From NCBI GenBank assembly GCA_029976075.1, contig JARKNW010000001.1, forward strand, positions 1 through 64,000: a DNA stretch of 64,000 bases, written 5' to 3'. The translations under genes and the position numbers were made by a program. A model generated the notes under the pieces. That model was not told the DNA's origin. It did not search any database and saw only the letters and a list, made by a program, of their open reading frames with translations. The stretch is from Pleomorphomonas sp. (GTDB taxonomy: Bacteria > Pseudomonadota > Alphaproteobacteria > Rhizobiales > Pleomorphomonadaceae). Shown here piece by piece: positions 48,256 to 57,957 of this stretch (within the stretch, counting starts at the first letter, position 1; the number at the start of each line of letters is the position of its first letter).

Positions 48256-49479
48256 TCACCGGGCCAGCATGACGCTGACGCCACCGACCTGTGAGAGCGG
48301 CTGCGAACTCTCCTCTGGGGGCCGATGAATGGCGATCTGATTGCGCCCACGGCTTTTGGCGACGTAGAGAGCGCGGTCGGCGGCGACGTGCAAGGCTTGA
48401 AAATCGCTCCCCATTTCGTTCATGCCGCCAACGCCACAACTGACGGTCATCCCCAGCTCGCCTGCGGGAAGAGCGATACGCAGGTCGGCGGTATTGCCGC
48501 GAATACGTTCGGCCAGCTCGGCAGCCTCCTTAGTGACGGCGTTCGGCAAGAACAGGGCGAACTCCTCACCGCCGATGCGGGCAGCGATGTCCCCCGGTGC
48601 GGTCGCCGCGGCCAGGATGGCGGCGAACGCCGTCAAGGCTCGATCACCGGTGGGGTGCCCATGGGTGTCGTTGATCACCTTGAAGTGGTCGATGTCAAAC
48701 AGGATCAGCGCACCGCGCTTGTCGCCATGCGACAGCATAGTCGCAATGCGGCTGAAGAAATGCCCACGATTGGCCAAGCCCGTCAGAGAATCGGTTTCCG
48801 ACGCAATTCGATAGCGACGCTCCGAACGCTGCCCGATGACAACGAGCTGCAAGAGGCCGAGAAAGACCACGAAGATCGATGACTCGGTAAATCTGAGCCC
48901 CATCATCAAGCTGTTGGGCAGAACGACCGTGGTTGGCTCGAGCGGTGCAGCGATCGACGAGATGACCCAGTAGAGCTGCATCGCCGCATGCGCGCCGACA
49001 ACGACGGTTGTCAGCCCGACAGACGGCATCGGTTCGTCCGGATAGTGGCGAACAAGATCGATGACGATGAAAAGAAAGTATACGAACTCGATGCCCGACA
49101 GGATGGCGGCGCGGGCATTCATATCGACGAACACGGAGCTGGCCGCCGCTATGACCAGCCAAACCAGCACGCCCACACCGGCAATCCACCGATCAAAGCG
49201 ACCTGAAAAGCCGGTGAACTGGCGATAACCCAGCCAGAGGGCGCCAAAGGAAGCCAGCAAGATCGCATCCGCTACGGTGACGGACAGGAAGGGCGGCACG
49301 CGATCGCGCAACGCGACCAGAACCATTGTCAGAATGGCCAGGCCATAGGAAGCTCCCCACGATACTGTGCATATCTCGCTACGCGCCGACGACCAGGTCA
49401 GGAACAGGCTGACGCTGATGCAGCAACTCGCCGCCGACAGTGTGAAGAGAAGGGTCGGAATATCGAGAAACTCGCTCAC
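48256..49479 (-). CDS. Membrane diguanylate cyclase (GGDEF) without an I-site
   Basis: 407 residues from a GTG start (AAGGA ten bases upstream); an in-frame TTG at 49512 would add 11 residues. Six to seven membrane helices fill residues 1-220, followed by a GGDEF domain: DSLTGLANRGHF, DIDHFKVINDTHGH and the active site GGEEF. It makes c-di-GMP. The product-inhibition motif RxxD normally five residues before GGEEF is replaced by APGD, so feedback inhibition is probably absent. The 320 bases between this start and the ABC ATPase gene (49480-49799) show nothing else. Confidence 0.9.
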   Translation of the reverse strand: MSEFLDIPTLLFTLSAASCCISVSLFLTWSSARSEICTVSWGASYGLAILTMVLVALRDRVPPFLSVTVADAILLASFGALWLGYRQFTGFSGRFDRWIAGVGVLVWLVIAAASSVFVDMNARAAILSGIEFVYFLFIVIDLVRHYPDEPMPSVGLTTVVVGAHAAMQLYWVISSIAAPLEPTTVVLPNSLMMGLRFTESSIFVVFLGLLQLVVIGQRSERRYRIASETDSLTGLANRGHFFSRIATMLSHGDKRGALILFDIDHFKVINDTHGHPTGDRALTAFAAILAAATAPGDIAARIGGEEFALFLPNAVTKEAAELAERIRGNTADLRIALPAGELGMTVSCGVGGMNEMGSDFQALHVAADRALYVAKSRGRNQIAIHRPPEESSQPLSQVGGVSVMLAR

Positions 49480-49799
49480 GCCACCCACTTCCTTCTCTGA
49501 CGGCTCAGTCAAGGCCAGGTATAAACACGTATATCGTGAAATACCTTGTTCCCTTGAGCTGAATTTACGATGCCCCCCTTAACGCGTGTATCACGAGGAT
49601 TCTAAAAACCGCATGAATCGGGTTGGATTGTCGAAAGGGAATCTCATGGCTTTACGGCCGATCCTCCGGAATCTGCGAGAGAACACGCGAATCCGCCCTC
49701 GCTCCACCATGCCAGAAACGTGGTCGCGGAGCGGCAAGGGCACCGAAGCGCTCTCACCACTCCCAAAAGGCGTTTTCCAACGTGCCCAGGCAGAACCGG

Positions 49800-50858
49800 C
49801 TACAGGCCGGGAACAATGCGGAGATCTGCCGGATCGAAACCGACATGAACGTGGTCGCCCACGGCAAAGGGCCTTGCCCGCGGCGCCACCGATGCGAACA
49901 GCGGCCCTGCCTGGGTCTCCAGCGAATACTGGATCTGATTTCCCAAATAGGCGGCGTAAGTGACCTCAGCTGGCAGAGAATAGGCCGCCGGTTCGGCAGA
50001 AATGACCATCTGGTGCGGTCTTAGGACCAGCTTGCCGGTGCCGCGGATCGAGGTTGCGAGTGGCAGCTCGATCCGCCGTCCGAGCAGATCGACGTCGGTG
50101 GTCGCGCCTCCAGGGGTTACCTCTACGTCGATCAGGTTGGCGTCGCCGATGAAGTCGGCGATGAAGGCGGAGGCCGGCCGTTCGTAGAGGTCTTCCGGCG
50201 TCCCTTCCTGAGCGATTTCGGCATTTTTCATGACGATGATGCGATCGGAAACGGCCATGGCTTCTTCCTGATCGTGGGTGACATAGACCGCCGTCAGTCC
50301 AAGCCGCTGCTGGATTTGCCTGATCTCTTCGCGCACGTGGCGTCTGAGCTTGGCGTCGAGGTTGCTGAGTGGCTCGTCAAGGAGCAACACCTCGGGCTCG
50401 AGAACGACGGCACGAGCGACGGCGACACGTTGCTGCTGACCGCCGGAGAGCTCCGATGGCAGGCGCCTGCCGAAGCCGGCGAGGCCAACCATGGCCAGCC
50501 CTTCCTCGGCGCGCGCATGGGCTTCGGCCTTCGGCACGCGCTTGACCGTCAGGCCATAGGCGACATTCTCGAGGACGGTCATATGCGGGAAAAGCGCATA
50601 GGACTGGAACACCATGGACACGCGTCGGTAGGTGGCCGACAGATGCGTCACGTCGGCGCCGCCGATGAGGATACGGCCCTCCGACGCACTTTCCAGACCG
50701 GCGATCAGGCGCAGCGTGGTCGTCTTGCCGCAGCCGGACGGACCAAGCAGCGTCACCAGCGTACCCGGTTGAATGTCGAGATCAAGCGGCTTCAGAGCCA
50801 CCACTTCGCCGAAGCGCTTGCTGACGCCTTCGAACTGAACGGAACCTTTTTCGGACAT
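49800..50858 (-). CDS. ABC transporter ATP-binding protein (PotA/FbpC type)
   Basis: 352 residues. Walker A GPSGCGKTTT (about 40), Q-loop SYALFP, signature LSGGQQQRVAVARA, Walker B VLLLDEPLSNLD and H-loop YVTHDQEEAMA. A C-terminal TOBE domain (about 270-350) suits the Fe3+/spermidine/phosphonate class. It energises the permease encoded 18 bases upstream. Last gene of the three-gene importer. Confidence 0.94.
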   Translation of the reverse strand: MSEKGSVQFEGVSKRFGEVVALKPLDLDIQPGTLVTLLGPSGCGKTTTLRLIAGLESASEGRILIGGADVTHLSATYRRVSMVFQSYALFPHMTVLENVAYGLTVKRVPKAEAHARAEEGLAMVGLAGFGRRLPSELSGGQQQRVAVARAVVLEPEVLLLDEPLSNLDAKLRRHVREEIRQIQQRLGLTAVYVTHDQEEAMAVSDRIIVMKNAEIAQEGTPEDLYERPASAFIADFIGDANLIDVEVTPGGATTDVDLLGRRIELPLATSIRGTGKLVLRPHQMVISAEPAAYSLPAEVTYAAYLGNQIQYSLETQAGPLFASVAPRARPFAVGDHVHVGFDPADLRIVPGL

Positions 50859-50876
50859 CGGAAATGCGCTCCCGGG

Positions 50877-53036
50877 TCAATGGGCTTCGACGCGATCGGC
50901 ACGGCGGAGACGCCGCCGGCCAATCAACAGTTGCATCAAGAGGATACAGGCCAGCATGGTGACGATGAGCACCGATGCATAGGCGATGGAGATGCCGTAT
51001 TCGCCGTTCTCGACCCGGCCGACGATGAAGGCCGTCGCCATGTTGTATTGGGCCGAGACGAGGAAGATGACCGCCGAAACCGAGGTAATGGCCCTCACGA
51101 AGCTGTAGGTCAGTGCCGCAAGAATGGCAGGCCCCAGGAGTGGCATGATGACCCGGCGCAGTGTCGTGAAGCTGTTCGCCCCCAGCATGATCGACGCCTC
51201 GTCGAGCGACTTGTCGAGCTGGCTCATGGCGGCAATGCCGCCGCGCACGCCGACCGGCATGTTGCGGAACACGAAGACGATGACGAGGATGATCGCCGTC
51301 CCCGTCAGCTCGACCGGCGGGAAGTTGAAAGCCATCACGTAGGCCACGCCGATCACCGTGCCGGGAATGGCAAAGGACAGCATGGTCGAGAATTCGAAGG
51401 CGCTCTTGAAGGCGAACTTCTGGCGCACCAGCAGGTAGGCCGTGGCCAGCCCAACCGCGGCGGTCAGCGGCGCCGAGATGCCGGCAATCCACAGCGTGGT
51501 GAAATAGCTATCCCAGGCGGATCCGACGAAGTGGACACCGTTGCGGAACACGATCTTGAAGGCCCGCACATAGTGCTCGAAGGTGAAGCTGTGATCGTAG
51601 CCCCAAAGCTTCACGAAGCTGCCGAAGATGATCAGCGCATAGATCAGGGCGGTAAACATCGCCCAGGGAATGGCGACGCCATAGCACGTCCAGCGCAGCA
51701 CCGGATTGAGGGCGGCATTGCGTCCGGAATCGGCCTTGCCGGTGACCGTGGCGTAGTTCTTCTTGCCCACCCACTGGCGCTGGACGAGAAAGACGGTCAG
51801 CATCAGCGCAAGCAGCGTCACCGACAGGATGGCCGCCTGGGCGGGGTCGGCCACGGTACCGACGATCGAGAAATAGATTTCGGTCGATAGCACATCGAAG
51901 TTGCCGCCGAGCACCAAGGGATTTCCGAAGTCGGCAAGGCTCTCGATGAAGGCCAGCAGGAAGGCGTTGGCAAGCCCCGGGCGCATCAGTGGCCACGTCA
52001 CGTAGCGGAAGGTCTGCCAGCGGTCGGCATCGAGCGTCTGGCTCGCTTCCTCCATCGACGGACTGACGCCTTCCACGACGCCGATCAGCACCAGGAAGGC
52101 GATCGGCGTGAAGGACAGCATCTGCGACAGCCATACGCCCCAGAAGCCGTAGAGCCAGCGGCTTTGCTCAACGCCGAAGACTTCATAAAGCCCGACGGTA
52201 ATCGTACCGGCGCGGCCGAACAGCAGGATCAGCGCGAGACCGATCACGAAGGGTGGTGTGATGATCGGCAGGATGGACAGGACGCGAAGCAGTTTCTTGG
52301 CGCGAAACTCGGTGCGGGTGACGATCAGCGCAAAGGCAAGTCCCAACAAAGTGGTTCCGGCGGCCGTGGCCAGCGCCAGAAACACCGAGTTCACGGCGGG
52401 ACCGCACCAGCCAGCGCTGACCATGCAGGCTCCGCTCCAGATATCCGGCGAGAACAAGCGTGGGAAGAACTCGCTGACGCCGAAGCCGCCGCCGTTGCGG
52501 AGCTCGAAGGCGCGCCCCAGCACGAACGCCATCGGATAGAAGACGAACAGCCCGACCAGCGCCACGATGGCACCGACGAGACCGGTGATGAAGGCATCGC
52601 CCCGTCCCTTGCCGAGCCCGGAGACGCCGGTTGTCAACACGAAGAGCAACGCGGCGGCGACGACTAGCGCTCCCGCTCCCATGCCGGGCTGGCTTGCCCC
52701 TTCCGGCAAGCCCAAACGCGGGCCGTGCCCCAGGATCAGAAGGCCTTGTGCCATCATCAGGAGAAGGCCGAGTGCCCCGGAGGCAACGAGGCCGCGGGCA
52801 ACGATGAGCTGCCTTGCGCCGAAGACCAACGTCGCCGCGGCAGCGGCAAACCCGATGAGCGGAGCCAGCAGCCACCATCGCCCTTTGATCATCGAGACGA
52901 GGGCCGAAGGGCCGAGTTCGAGCGGATCGGCCAGCCAGCCGAACCGCCAGAAGCCGGGATCGCCCACGAGATACCAGGGCAACAAGGCATAGCCAATGAG
53001 GCCGATCAGGAGCCAGAACCCCGCCGTGCGTTTCAT
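50877..53036 (-). CDS. ABC transporter permease, fused two-domain (FbpB type)
   Basis: 719 residues with two BPD_transp_1 domains in one chain, each with an EAA-like loop (EEASQTLDADRWQTFRYV and DEASIMLGANSFTTLRRV). An extra N-terminal hydrophobic block of about 190 residues adds five or six helices. Fused permeases are typical of ferric iron, 2-aminoethylphosphonate and hexose-phosphate importers. The ATG at 53036 has AGGA at a proper distance; the ATG three codons earlier does not. Confidence 0.93.
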   Translation of the reverse strand: MKRTAGFWLLIGLIGYALLPWYLVGDPGFWRFGWLADPLELGPSALVSMIKGRWWLLAPLIGFAAAAATLVFGARQLIVARGLVASGALGLLLMMAQGLLILGHGPRLGLPEGASQPGMGAGALVVAAALLFVLTTGVSGLGKGRGDAFITGLVGAIVALVGLFVFYPMAFVLGRAFELRNGGGFGVSEFFPRLFSPDIWSGACMVSAGWCGPAVNSVFLALATAAGTTLLGLAFALIVTRTEFRAKKLLRVLSILPIITPPFVIGLALILLFGRAGTITVGLYEVFGVEQSRWLYGFWGVWLSQMLSFTPIAFLVLIGVVEGVSPSMEEASQTLDADRWQTFRYVTWPLMRPGLANAFLLAFIESLADFGNPLVLGGNFDVLSTEIYFSIVGTVADPAQAAILSVTLLALMLTVFLVQRQWVGKKNYATVTGKADSGRNAALNPVLRWTCYGVAIPWAMFTALIYALIIFGSFVKLWGYDHSFTFEHYVRAFKIVFRNGVHFVGSAWDSYFTTLWIAGISAPLTAAVGLATAYLLVRQKFAFKSAFEFSTMLSFAIPGTVIGVAYVMAFNFPPVELTGTAIILVIVFVFRNMPVGVRGGIAAMSQLDKSLDEASIMLGANSFTTLRRVIMPLLGPAILAALTYSFVRAITSVSAVIFLVSAQYNMATAFIVGRVENGEYGISIAYASVLIVTMLACILLMQLLIGRRRLRRADRVEAH

Positions 53037-53058
53037 GCCATTCATCCTGAAGGGAGAT

Positions 53059-53090
53059 TTCGGCCCGCCTCCTTGCGGAAGCGGGCCGAA
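53059..53090 (-). terminator. Intercistronic hairpin between binding protein and permease
   Basis: TTCGGCCCGC (53059-53068) and GCGGGCCGAA (53081-53090) are perfect 10-bp arms just past the binding-protein stop. On the minus strand only ATCTCCC follows, no T-run. Such hairpins commonly attenuate or protect the upstream mRNA so that binding protein exceeds permease. Confidence 0.6.
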
Positions 53091-53100
53091 CTACGACGGA

Positions 53101-54132
53101 TTATTCCTGAACTTGCCCGCCGGCGTTCTTCACCTCGGCATCCCAGCGCTCAAGCAGCCGGGTGCGGGTTTCAGACGATCCATAGGTCTTGTAATCGTAG
53201 TCGATCAGCTTGACCGAGGCCATGTCAGGCGCATCCGGATCGGTCTTGGCGCCCGGGTTCGAGGGGATGTTGTAGACGCCGACCTCGAGACCCGCCGACT
53301 GCGCATCGGCCGAGATGACGTACTCGATCCACTTCTTCGCCTCTTCCTTGTGCGGCGTTCCCTTGATCATGCTGACGGCGCCGGTTTCGTATCCGGTGCC
53401 CTCGCAAGGCGCGACGATCTTGACGGGGAATCCCTGCTTCTTCAGGTTGACCATGTCGTGCATGAAACCGATGCCGATGGTGGTCTCGCCACGCGCTACC
53501 GCCTTGCCCGGTGCCGAGCCCGACTTGGTGTACTGGTTGATGTTGGCGCCAATCTCGGCGAGCAGCTTGAAGCCCTCATCCTCGCCGAACAGCTGCACCA
53601 GGGTGGCAAGCTCGGTATAGGCGGTACCCGACGACTTCGGATTGGCCACCTGAATCTCGCCCTTGTACTGCGGCTTGGCGAGATCGCGCCAGCAGGCCGG
53701 GGCATCGAGCTTCTTTGCCGCCAACACTTCGGTATTGTAGATCATACCGAGAAGACCGACATGGACGCCGATCGCCTTGCCACCGGTCATGTCCGCCATG
53801 TTGCGGGCCCAGCCGAGCAACTGCGAGGTATCGACGCCGGAGGCCTCCGTCAGGTCCTCGGCGGCCGCGATCATGTGTGGATCGCCCGTGCCACCCCACC
53901 AGACGTCGATCTTGGGATTGCCCGCTTCCGCGCGGATCTGCGCCAGCACCTCGCCAGTGCTCTTGCGTACCATGGCAACGTCGACACCAGTGTCGATCTT
54001 GAAGTTCTGAGCCATCAGATCGCACCAGGCCTGCTCGTTCGAACAGACGACGTTGAGTGTGGCGGCACCGGCTGCGGATACAGAAATTCCGGCCGCCAGC
54101 GCGATCGCGCTGACAGTGCAAAGGCGGATCAT
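53101..54132 (-). CDS. ABC transporter periplasmic substrate-binding protein (AfuA/FbpA type)
   Basis: 343 residues. Signal peptide MIRLCTVSAIALAAGISV with cleavage near AGAATLN. Mature lobe motifs: VWWGGTGDPHM, GMIYNTEVL, CWRDLAKPQYKG, QVANPKSSGTAY, GFMHDMVNLKKQ and SMIKGTPHKEEAKKW. Relatives bind Fe3+ or phosphorylated compounds (AfuA hexose-phosphates, PgtC phosphoglycerate). The dityrosine of iron binders is not evident, and the adjacent two-component system resembles Pgt-type control, so an organophosphate is the better guess. GGGAGGAAAAC precedes the ATG. Confidence 0.9.
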   Translation of the reverse strand: MIRLCTVSAIALAAGISVSAAGAATLNVVCSNEQAWCDLMAQNFKIDTGVDVAMVRKSTGEVLAQIRAEAGNPKIDVWWGGTGDPHMIAAAEDLTEASGVDTSQLLGWARNMADMTGGKAIGVHVGLLGMIYNTEVLAAKKLDAPACWRDLAKPQYKGEIQVANPKSSGTAYTELATLVQLFGEDEGFKLLAEIGANINQYTKSGSAPGKAVARGETTIGIGFMHDMVNLKKQGFPVKIVAPCEGTGYETGAVSMIKGTPHKEEAKKWIEYVISADAQSAGLEVGVYNIPSNPGAKTDPDAPDMASVKLIDYDYKTYGSSETRTRLLERWDAEVKNAGGQVQE

Positions 54133-54344
54133 GTTTTCCTCCCGTTCACCCGGTCCTCGGCCGGGGCTGAGGAAACGTGACACGTCGCCCGGCTCCGAGA
54201 CCAGAGCCAAAAGGTCGGGAAACGGCCGGGATCGCCGGGTTTTGTATGAACAATATTTCAAAGCCGACGAAATCTCCCCACAAAGCAGGTCAACGCGACT
54301 GACGGCGAATTTCCGAGTCGCCTCGCATCGGTGATTGATGGGCC

Positions 54345-55091
54345 ATGACCCAGGAACACGAGAACCCGGCTTCGGACGGAGCCACCATCGCAATCATCGA
54401 CGATGACGACGAACTGCGCGGCACGATGACGGCGCTGCTCAGGGAGAATGGCTTCACGCCGCTTCCCTTGCCCGACGCGGACGCCTACCGGCGGCTCGCC
54501 CCACCCCCGAACCTCAATCTTGCACTCATCGATCTCAACCTCGCAGGCGAGTCGGGGCTGACGCTGGCCATGGAGATCCGGGACCGCATGGGCATTCCCA
54601 TCGTCATGCTGACCGGCTGGGGCACCGAAACCGACCGCATCGAGGGACTTGAGACCGGGGCCGACGACTACCTGATGAAGCCTTTCAATCCGCGAGAGCT
54701 TCTCGCTCGCCTGAGGGCTGTTCTGCGTCGATCCGGGTGGAAGGCGCCCACGCCGGACCGCTCCGGTCATCAGATGGAGACCTTCGGAAGCATGACGCTC
54801 GACCTCACCCGGCGCGAACTGCTTGCTCACGACGGCGGCGAGATACCGCTTACCAATGGCGAGTACCGGTTGCTTGAGTATCTGGTGCGGAACCGGGATC
54901 GCATCATTCCACGCGTGGAACTCCTCAGGGAACTCGGCAGCGATCTCTCCACCTATGTCGATCGGACCATCGACGTCTTGATCTTGCGTCTGCGCCGCAA
55001 GATCGAAGCCGTTCCCTCGAAGCCCGTCTATCTGCAGACCCGCCGTGGCCAAGGGTACATCTTCGTGACCACGCAGCGGAGCGAGCCGTGA
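54345..55091 (+). CDS. OmpR-family response regulator of the ABC importer
   Basis: 248 residues. The receiver has IIDDDDELR (about 17-25), phospho-Asp63 in ALIDLNLAGESG, Thr in MLTGWG and Lys in DDYLMKPF. The winged-helix output domain ends RRGQGYIFV. It is divergent from the binding protein (212 bases apart) and overlaps the sensor kinase start by four bases (GTGA), so it very likely controls the importer in response to its substrate. Confidence 0.93.
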   Translation: MTQEHENPASDGATIAIIDDDDELRGTMTALLRENGFTPLPLPDADAYRRLAPPPNLNLALIDLNLAGESGLTLAMEIRDRMGIPIVMLTGWGTETDRIEGLETGADDYLMKPFNPRELLARLRAVLRRSGWKAPTPDRSGHQMETFGSMTLDLTRRELLAHDGGEIPLTNGEYRLLEYLVRNRDRIIPRVELLRELGSDLSTYVDRTIDVLILRLRRKIEAVPSKPVYLQTRRGQGYIFVTTQRSEP

Positions 55092-57578
55092 AAAAGCTGG
55101 CTCCCCTGTCGGTTCGCGCCCGCCTGCAGTCAGCTCTGGCAATCCTTGCCCTGTTGACCTGCTTTGCCGGCGCCGTTGCCTGGATCACGCTGGAAGGCGG
55201 GCAAAACCGCCTCAAGACACTGAACACCGGTACGCTCGCCGAGGTCGACGACGCACTGCGCCTGTCGAGCGACGCCGCCGACCTCGCAACGCGCATGCCT
55301 TTCCTTTTGGCCCTCGACAGCCCGTTCCGGGTCCATCAGGAGGGCGAGCATATTCTCGGCCTGATCGCCAACATCGAAAACCGTCCGGATCTGCAGCCAG
55401 CGATCGCCGCCGATCTCGTGAAGATGCGCCTCGCCGTCTTCGACCTGCTCGCCGCCACCCAGTCCCGATCCGTTCTGCTCGACCGCATCCTGCGTCTCAA
55501 CGCCGAAGTTGCGCGCGAGGAGCGCAATCTGGCACTCCTCTCGGCAGGGACCAGTCAGTCGATCAACGAGCGCGGCGAATGGCTGACGCTTCAGCGCGTC
55601 GCATCCAGCCTGCTCGGGGCGGGACGCGCCGAGAACCTGATTGGTCTTGGTGAGTTCCAGCGCGAATTCCACAGCCTCACCCGAAGACTGCCGTCCACGA
55701 CCACTACGGCCAGCCAAGAGGCAAGCGACAGGCTCGCCGCGTTTGCCGAGGGTGACGACGGTCTTTTCGAACTGCGGCGGCGGGAACTTGCCCACCGCGT
55801 TACCGCGGCCAACGCGCTGGTGCGCATCCGCATCGGTGCCGAAATCGTCAGCTCTTACGCGGCTGCGGTCACCGCCACCGCGCAAAAGGAGATTGCCAGC
55901 GAACTCTCCAGCACCAACCCTGATCTCGGTCGCCAAGAGCACGATCCTCATCGTCATGGTCATCAGCACGACCATCGCGCTCTTCACGGCGCAGTTCGTC
56001 GCCAGCTATGTCACGGCGAACCTGTCGGCGATCGCCGAGGGAATGATGCGCCTGGCCGCTGGGGACCGAACGAGTTCGCTGCCTCGCGGCTTTGGCAAGG
56101 GCGATGAGATCGGCAAGCTGCTGAGGGCCTTTCGGGTATTTCGCGCCAATGCGATACGGCTCGACAGGGCGCATCGCCAGCGGGTCCGCCAGACGGCTCT
56201 GCTGGAAACCATGGTGCGCGGCATGTCCGACGGCGTCGCGGTGCTTGCCCCCGGAGGCGGGATTACGGCCGCCAACGACCGCCTGGCCGAAGTGCTTGGC
56301 CTCCCCCCTTCCGGCCTTTTGGGACCGGTCAACCTCGAACAGCTCCTGAAAGCGCATGGATGGCGTTCCACCGCCACCGCTGCGGGGTACGCCGAACTGA
56401 CCGACCTCACCGGTCGCACCATCGAGCGTCGCGACCGCGCCTTGCCGGCCGGCGGCGCGGTGGCGCTGTTCTCGGACTCCACCGAACGACGGCAGCTACA
56501 GGACCGCATGCAGCAGATCCAGCGAATCGAGGGGTTAGCCAAGATCTCCGGTGAAGTCGCCCATGACTTCGGCAACATCCTCTCGACCATTTCCAGCAGC
56601 ACGCACATGCTGGAAGCGGCTTCCCCCGAACGTAGCCGCGAACTGCGCCACACCATTGCCAGCGCGATCGAGCTCGGAACGTCACTTACCCAACGACTGC
56701 TCGCCTTCGCCCGCCGTCAGCATCTTGAACCCGAACTCGTCGAGTTGAACGACCTTGTCGAGGGATTGACCGATCTCATCTATCTGACGCTTCGGGACAA
56801 CATCGATTTCAGCGTCCGCCCGGCCGACGAGGAACTGCTTGTCCGCGTTGACGCCGGTCAGCTCGAAAGTGCCATCATCAACATCTGCCTCAACGCCGCC
56901 CAGGCCATTCCCGACAGCGGTCGAATCACGGTCGTCCTCACATCGTCTCCCGACGGGGAACAAGCGATCATCACCATCGAAGACACCGGCTGCGGCATGA
57001 CGCCGGCCGTCCTCGCCCACGCCATGGAACCCTTTTTCAGCGCCAGGCGCGACGGCAAGGGCACCGGTCTTGGGCTGGCGATGGTCTATGGCTTCATCCG
57101 GCAATCCAATGGCGACGTCCAGATCGAATCCGAGGAAGGCGTCGGCACCGTCGTGCGACTCGTTCTGCCGCGCAGCGAAACGGCTACCCGGCAACCGTCC
57201 CCCTCGCTCCCGTGGAAACGAATCCTATTGGTTGAAGATGATTCGGAGGATGCCGCACAGGCATCGAAGCTGTTGTCAGGGATTGGCGCAAAGATCCGAC
57301 TCTGCACGACCGTGGAAGCAGCCTTCGATTGCCTTGCCAACGAACCGCGTTTCGATGCCGTGATCACCGATCTGCATCTCGGCAACGAAACGGCTGGCTG
57401 GCAGGTCGCCGAGCGGGCGCTGGACGATGATCGACGCATCCCCGTCTTCGTCGTCTCAGGCCATCTGCCCGAGGTATCGCCCTTTGGAGCGCGATACGGA
57501 GCCCGCCTCAAGCTCCTGAACAAGCCGCTGACGCTCGAGAATCTCTCGCCCCACAACGTCGATGACGCCACAGCATGA
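55088..57578 (+). pseudogene. Hybrid sensor histidine kinase split by a frameshift
   Basis: The GTG at 55088 opens a sensor: membrane helix at about 13-34, long periplasmic helical region, then QKEIASELSSTN near 55915. There homology leaves the frame, and the first frame stops at 56107. The continuation is in the +1 frame: LISVAKSTILIVMVIST (second membrane helix), HAMP, PAS-like text, H-box GEVAHDFGNILSTI (His codon 56562), HATPase (DTGCGMTPAV, GTGLGLAMVYGF), and a C-terminal receiver with VITDLHLG to 57578. One surplus C in AACCCTG (about 55916-55922) would explain it. It may be a true inactivation, a sequencing slip or programmed shifting. Confidence 0.82.
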
Positions 57579-57957
57579 CAAGAAGCATCCGCCTCAAAAG
57601 CGGCTGTATAGTCTTGCAAGAAAAGGAAGATTGGCTGGGGGACCTGGATACGCCCCGCCACCCTCTCAACGCACTGATTCATAGGCGTTTTCTACTCGCC
57701 ATGAGTTCGTGTGGGAGCATTGTGGGAGCGTCTTGACTAAAGGTCAACAACCGAAAGCCCCGTTCCTGATCGGTATTGGTCGGATATCCTGGAGTGCCCC
57801 CGCTACGCGAACCTCGAAGTGCAGACCACGGCACAAATCGGGGAGTCCGTCGTCGTCGTGAAGCTGCCAGAGGGCTCGTGTGAGGCGTAAGCGGTGTGCA
57901 ACTAACGAGATGGGATACGCTCGACAGCATTCCCTGCGTTAGGAAACGCTTGCTGTC
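57579..57957. other. Boundary stretch between sensor kinase and restriction locus
   Basis: 379 bases without a complete gene. TGTGGGAGC occurs at 57710 and 57721 (period 11). From about 57737 to 57890 a plus-strand frame with no start codon reads like a protein C-terminus (DRYWSDILECPRYANLEV, then GESVVVVKLPEG, stop). It may be the tail of a gene whose front was lost when the restriction locus entered. No integrase or tRNA is visible. Confidence 0.4.

Noticed and set aside
49623-50024. Plus-strand frame overlapping the ABC ATPase end
   Set aside because: It is antisense to the conserved TOBE domain and has no homologous features.
57600-57735. Possible tRNA-like or att sequence (GGCTGGGGGACCTGG, about 57632)
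   Set aside because: No cloverleaf can be drawn and no second copy or integrase was seen in the window.
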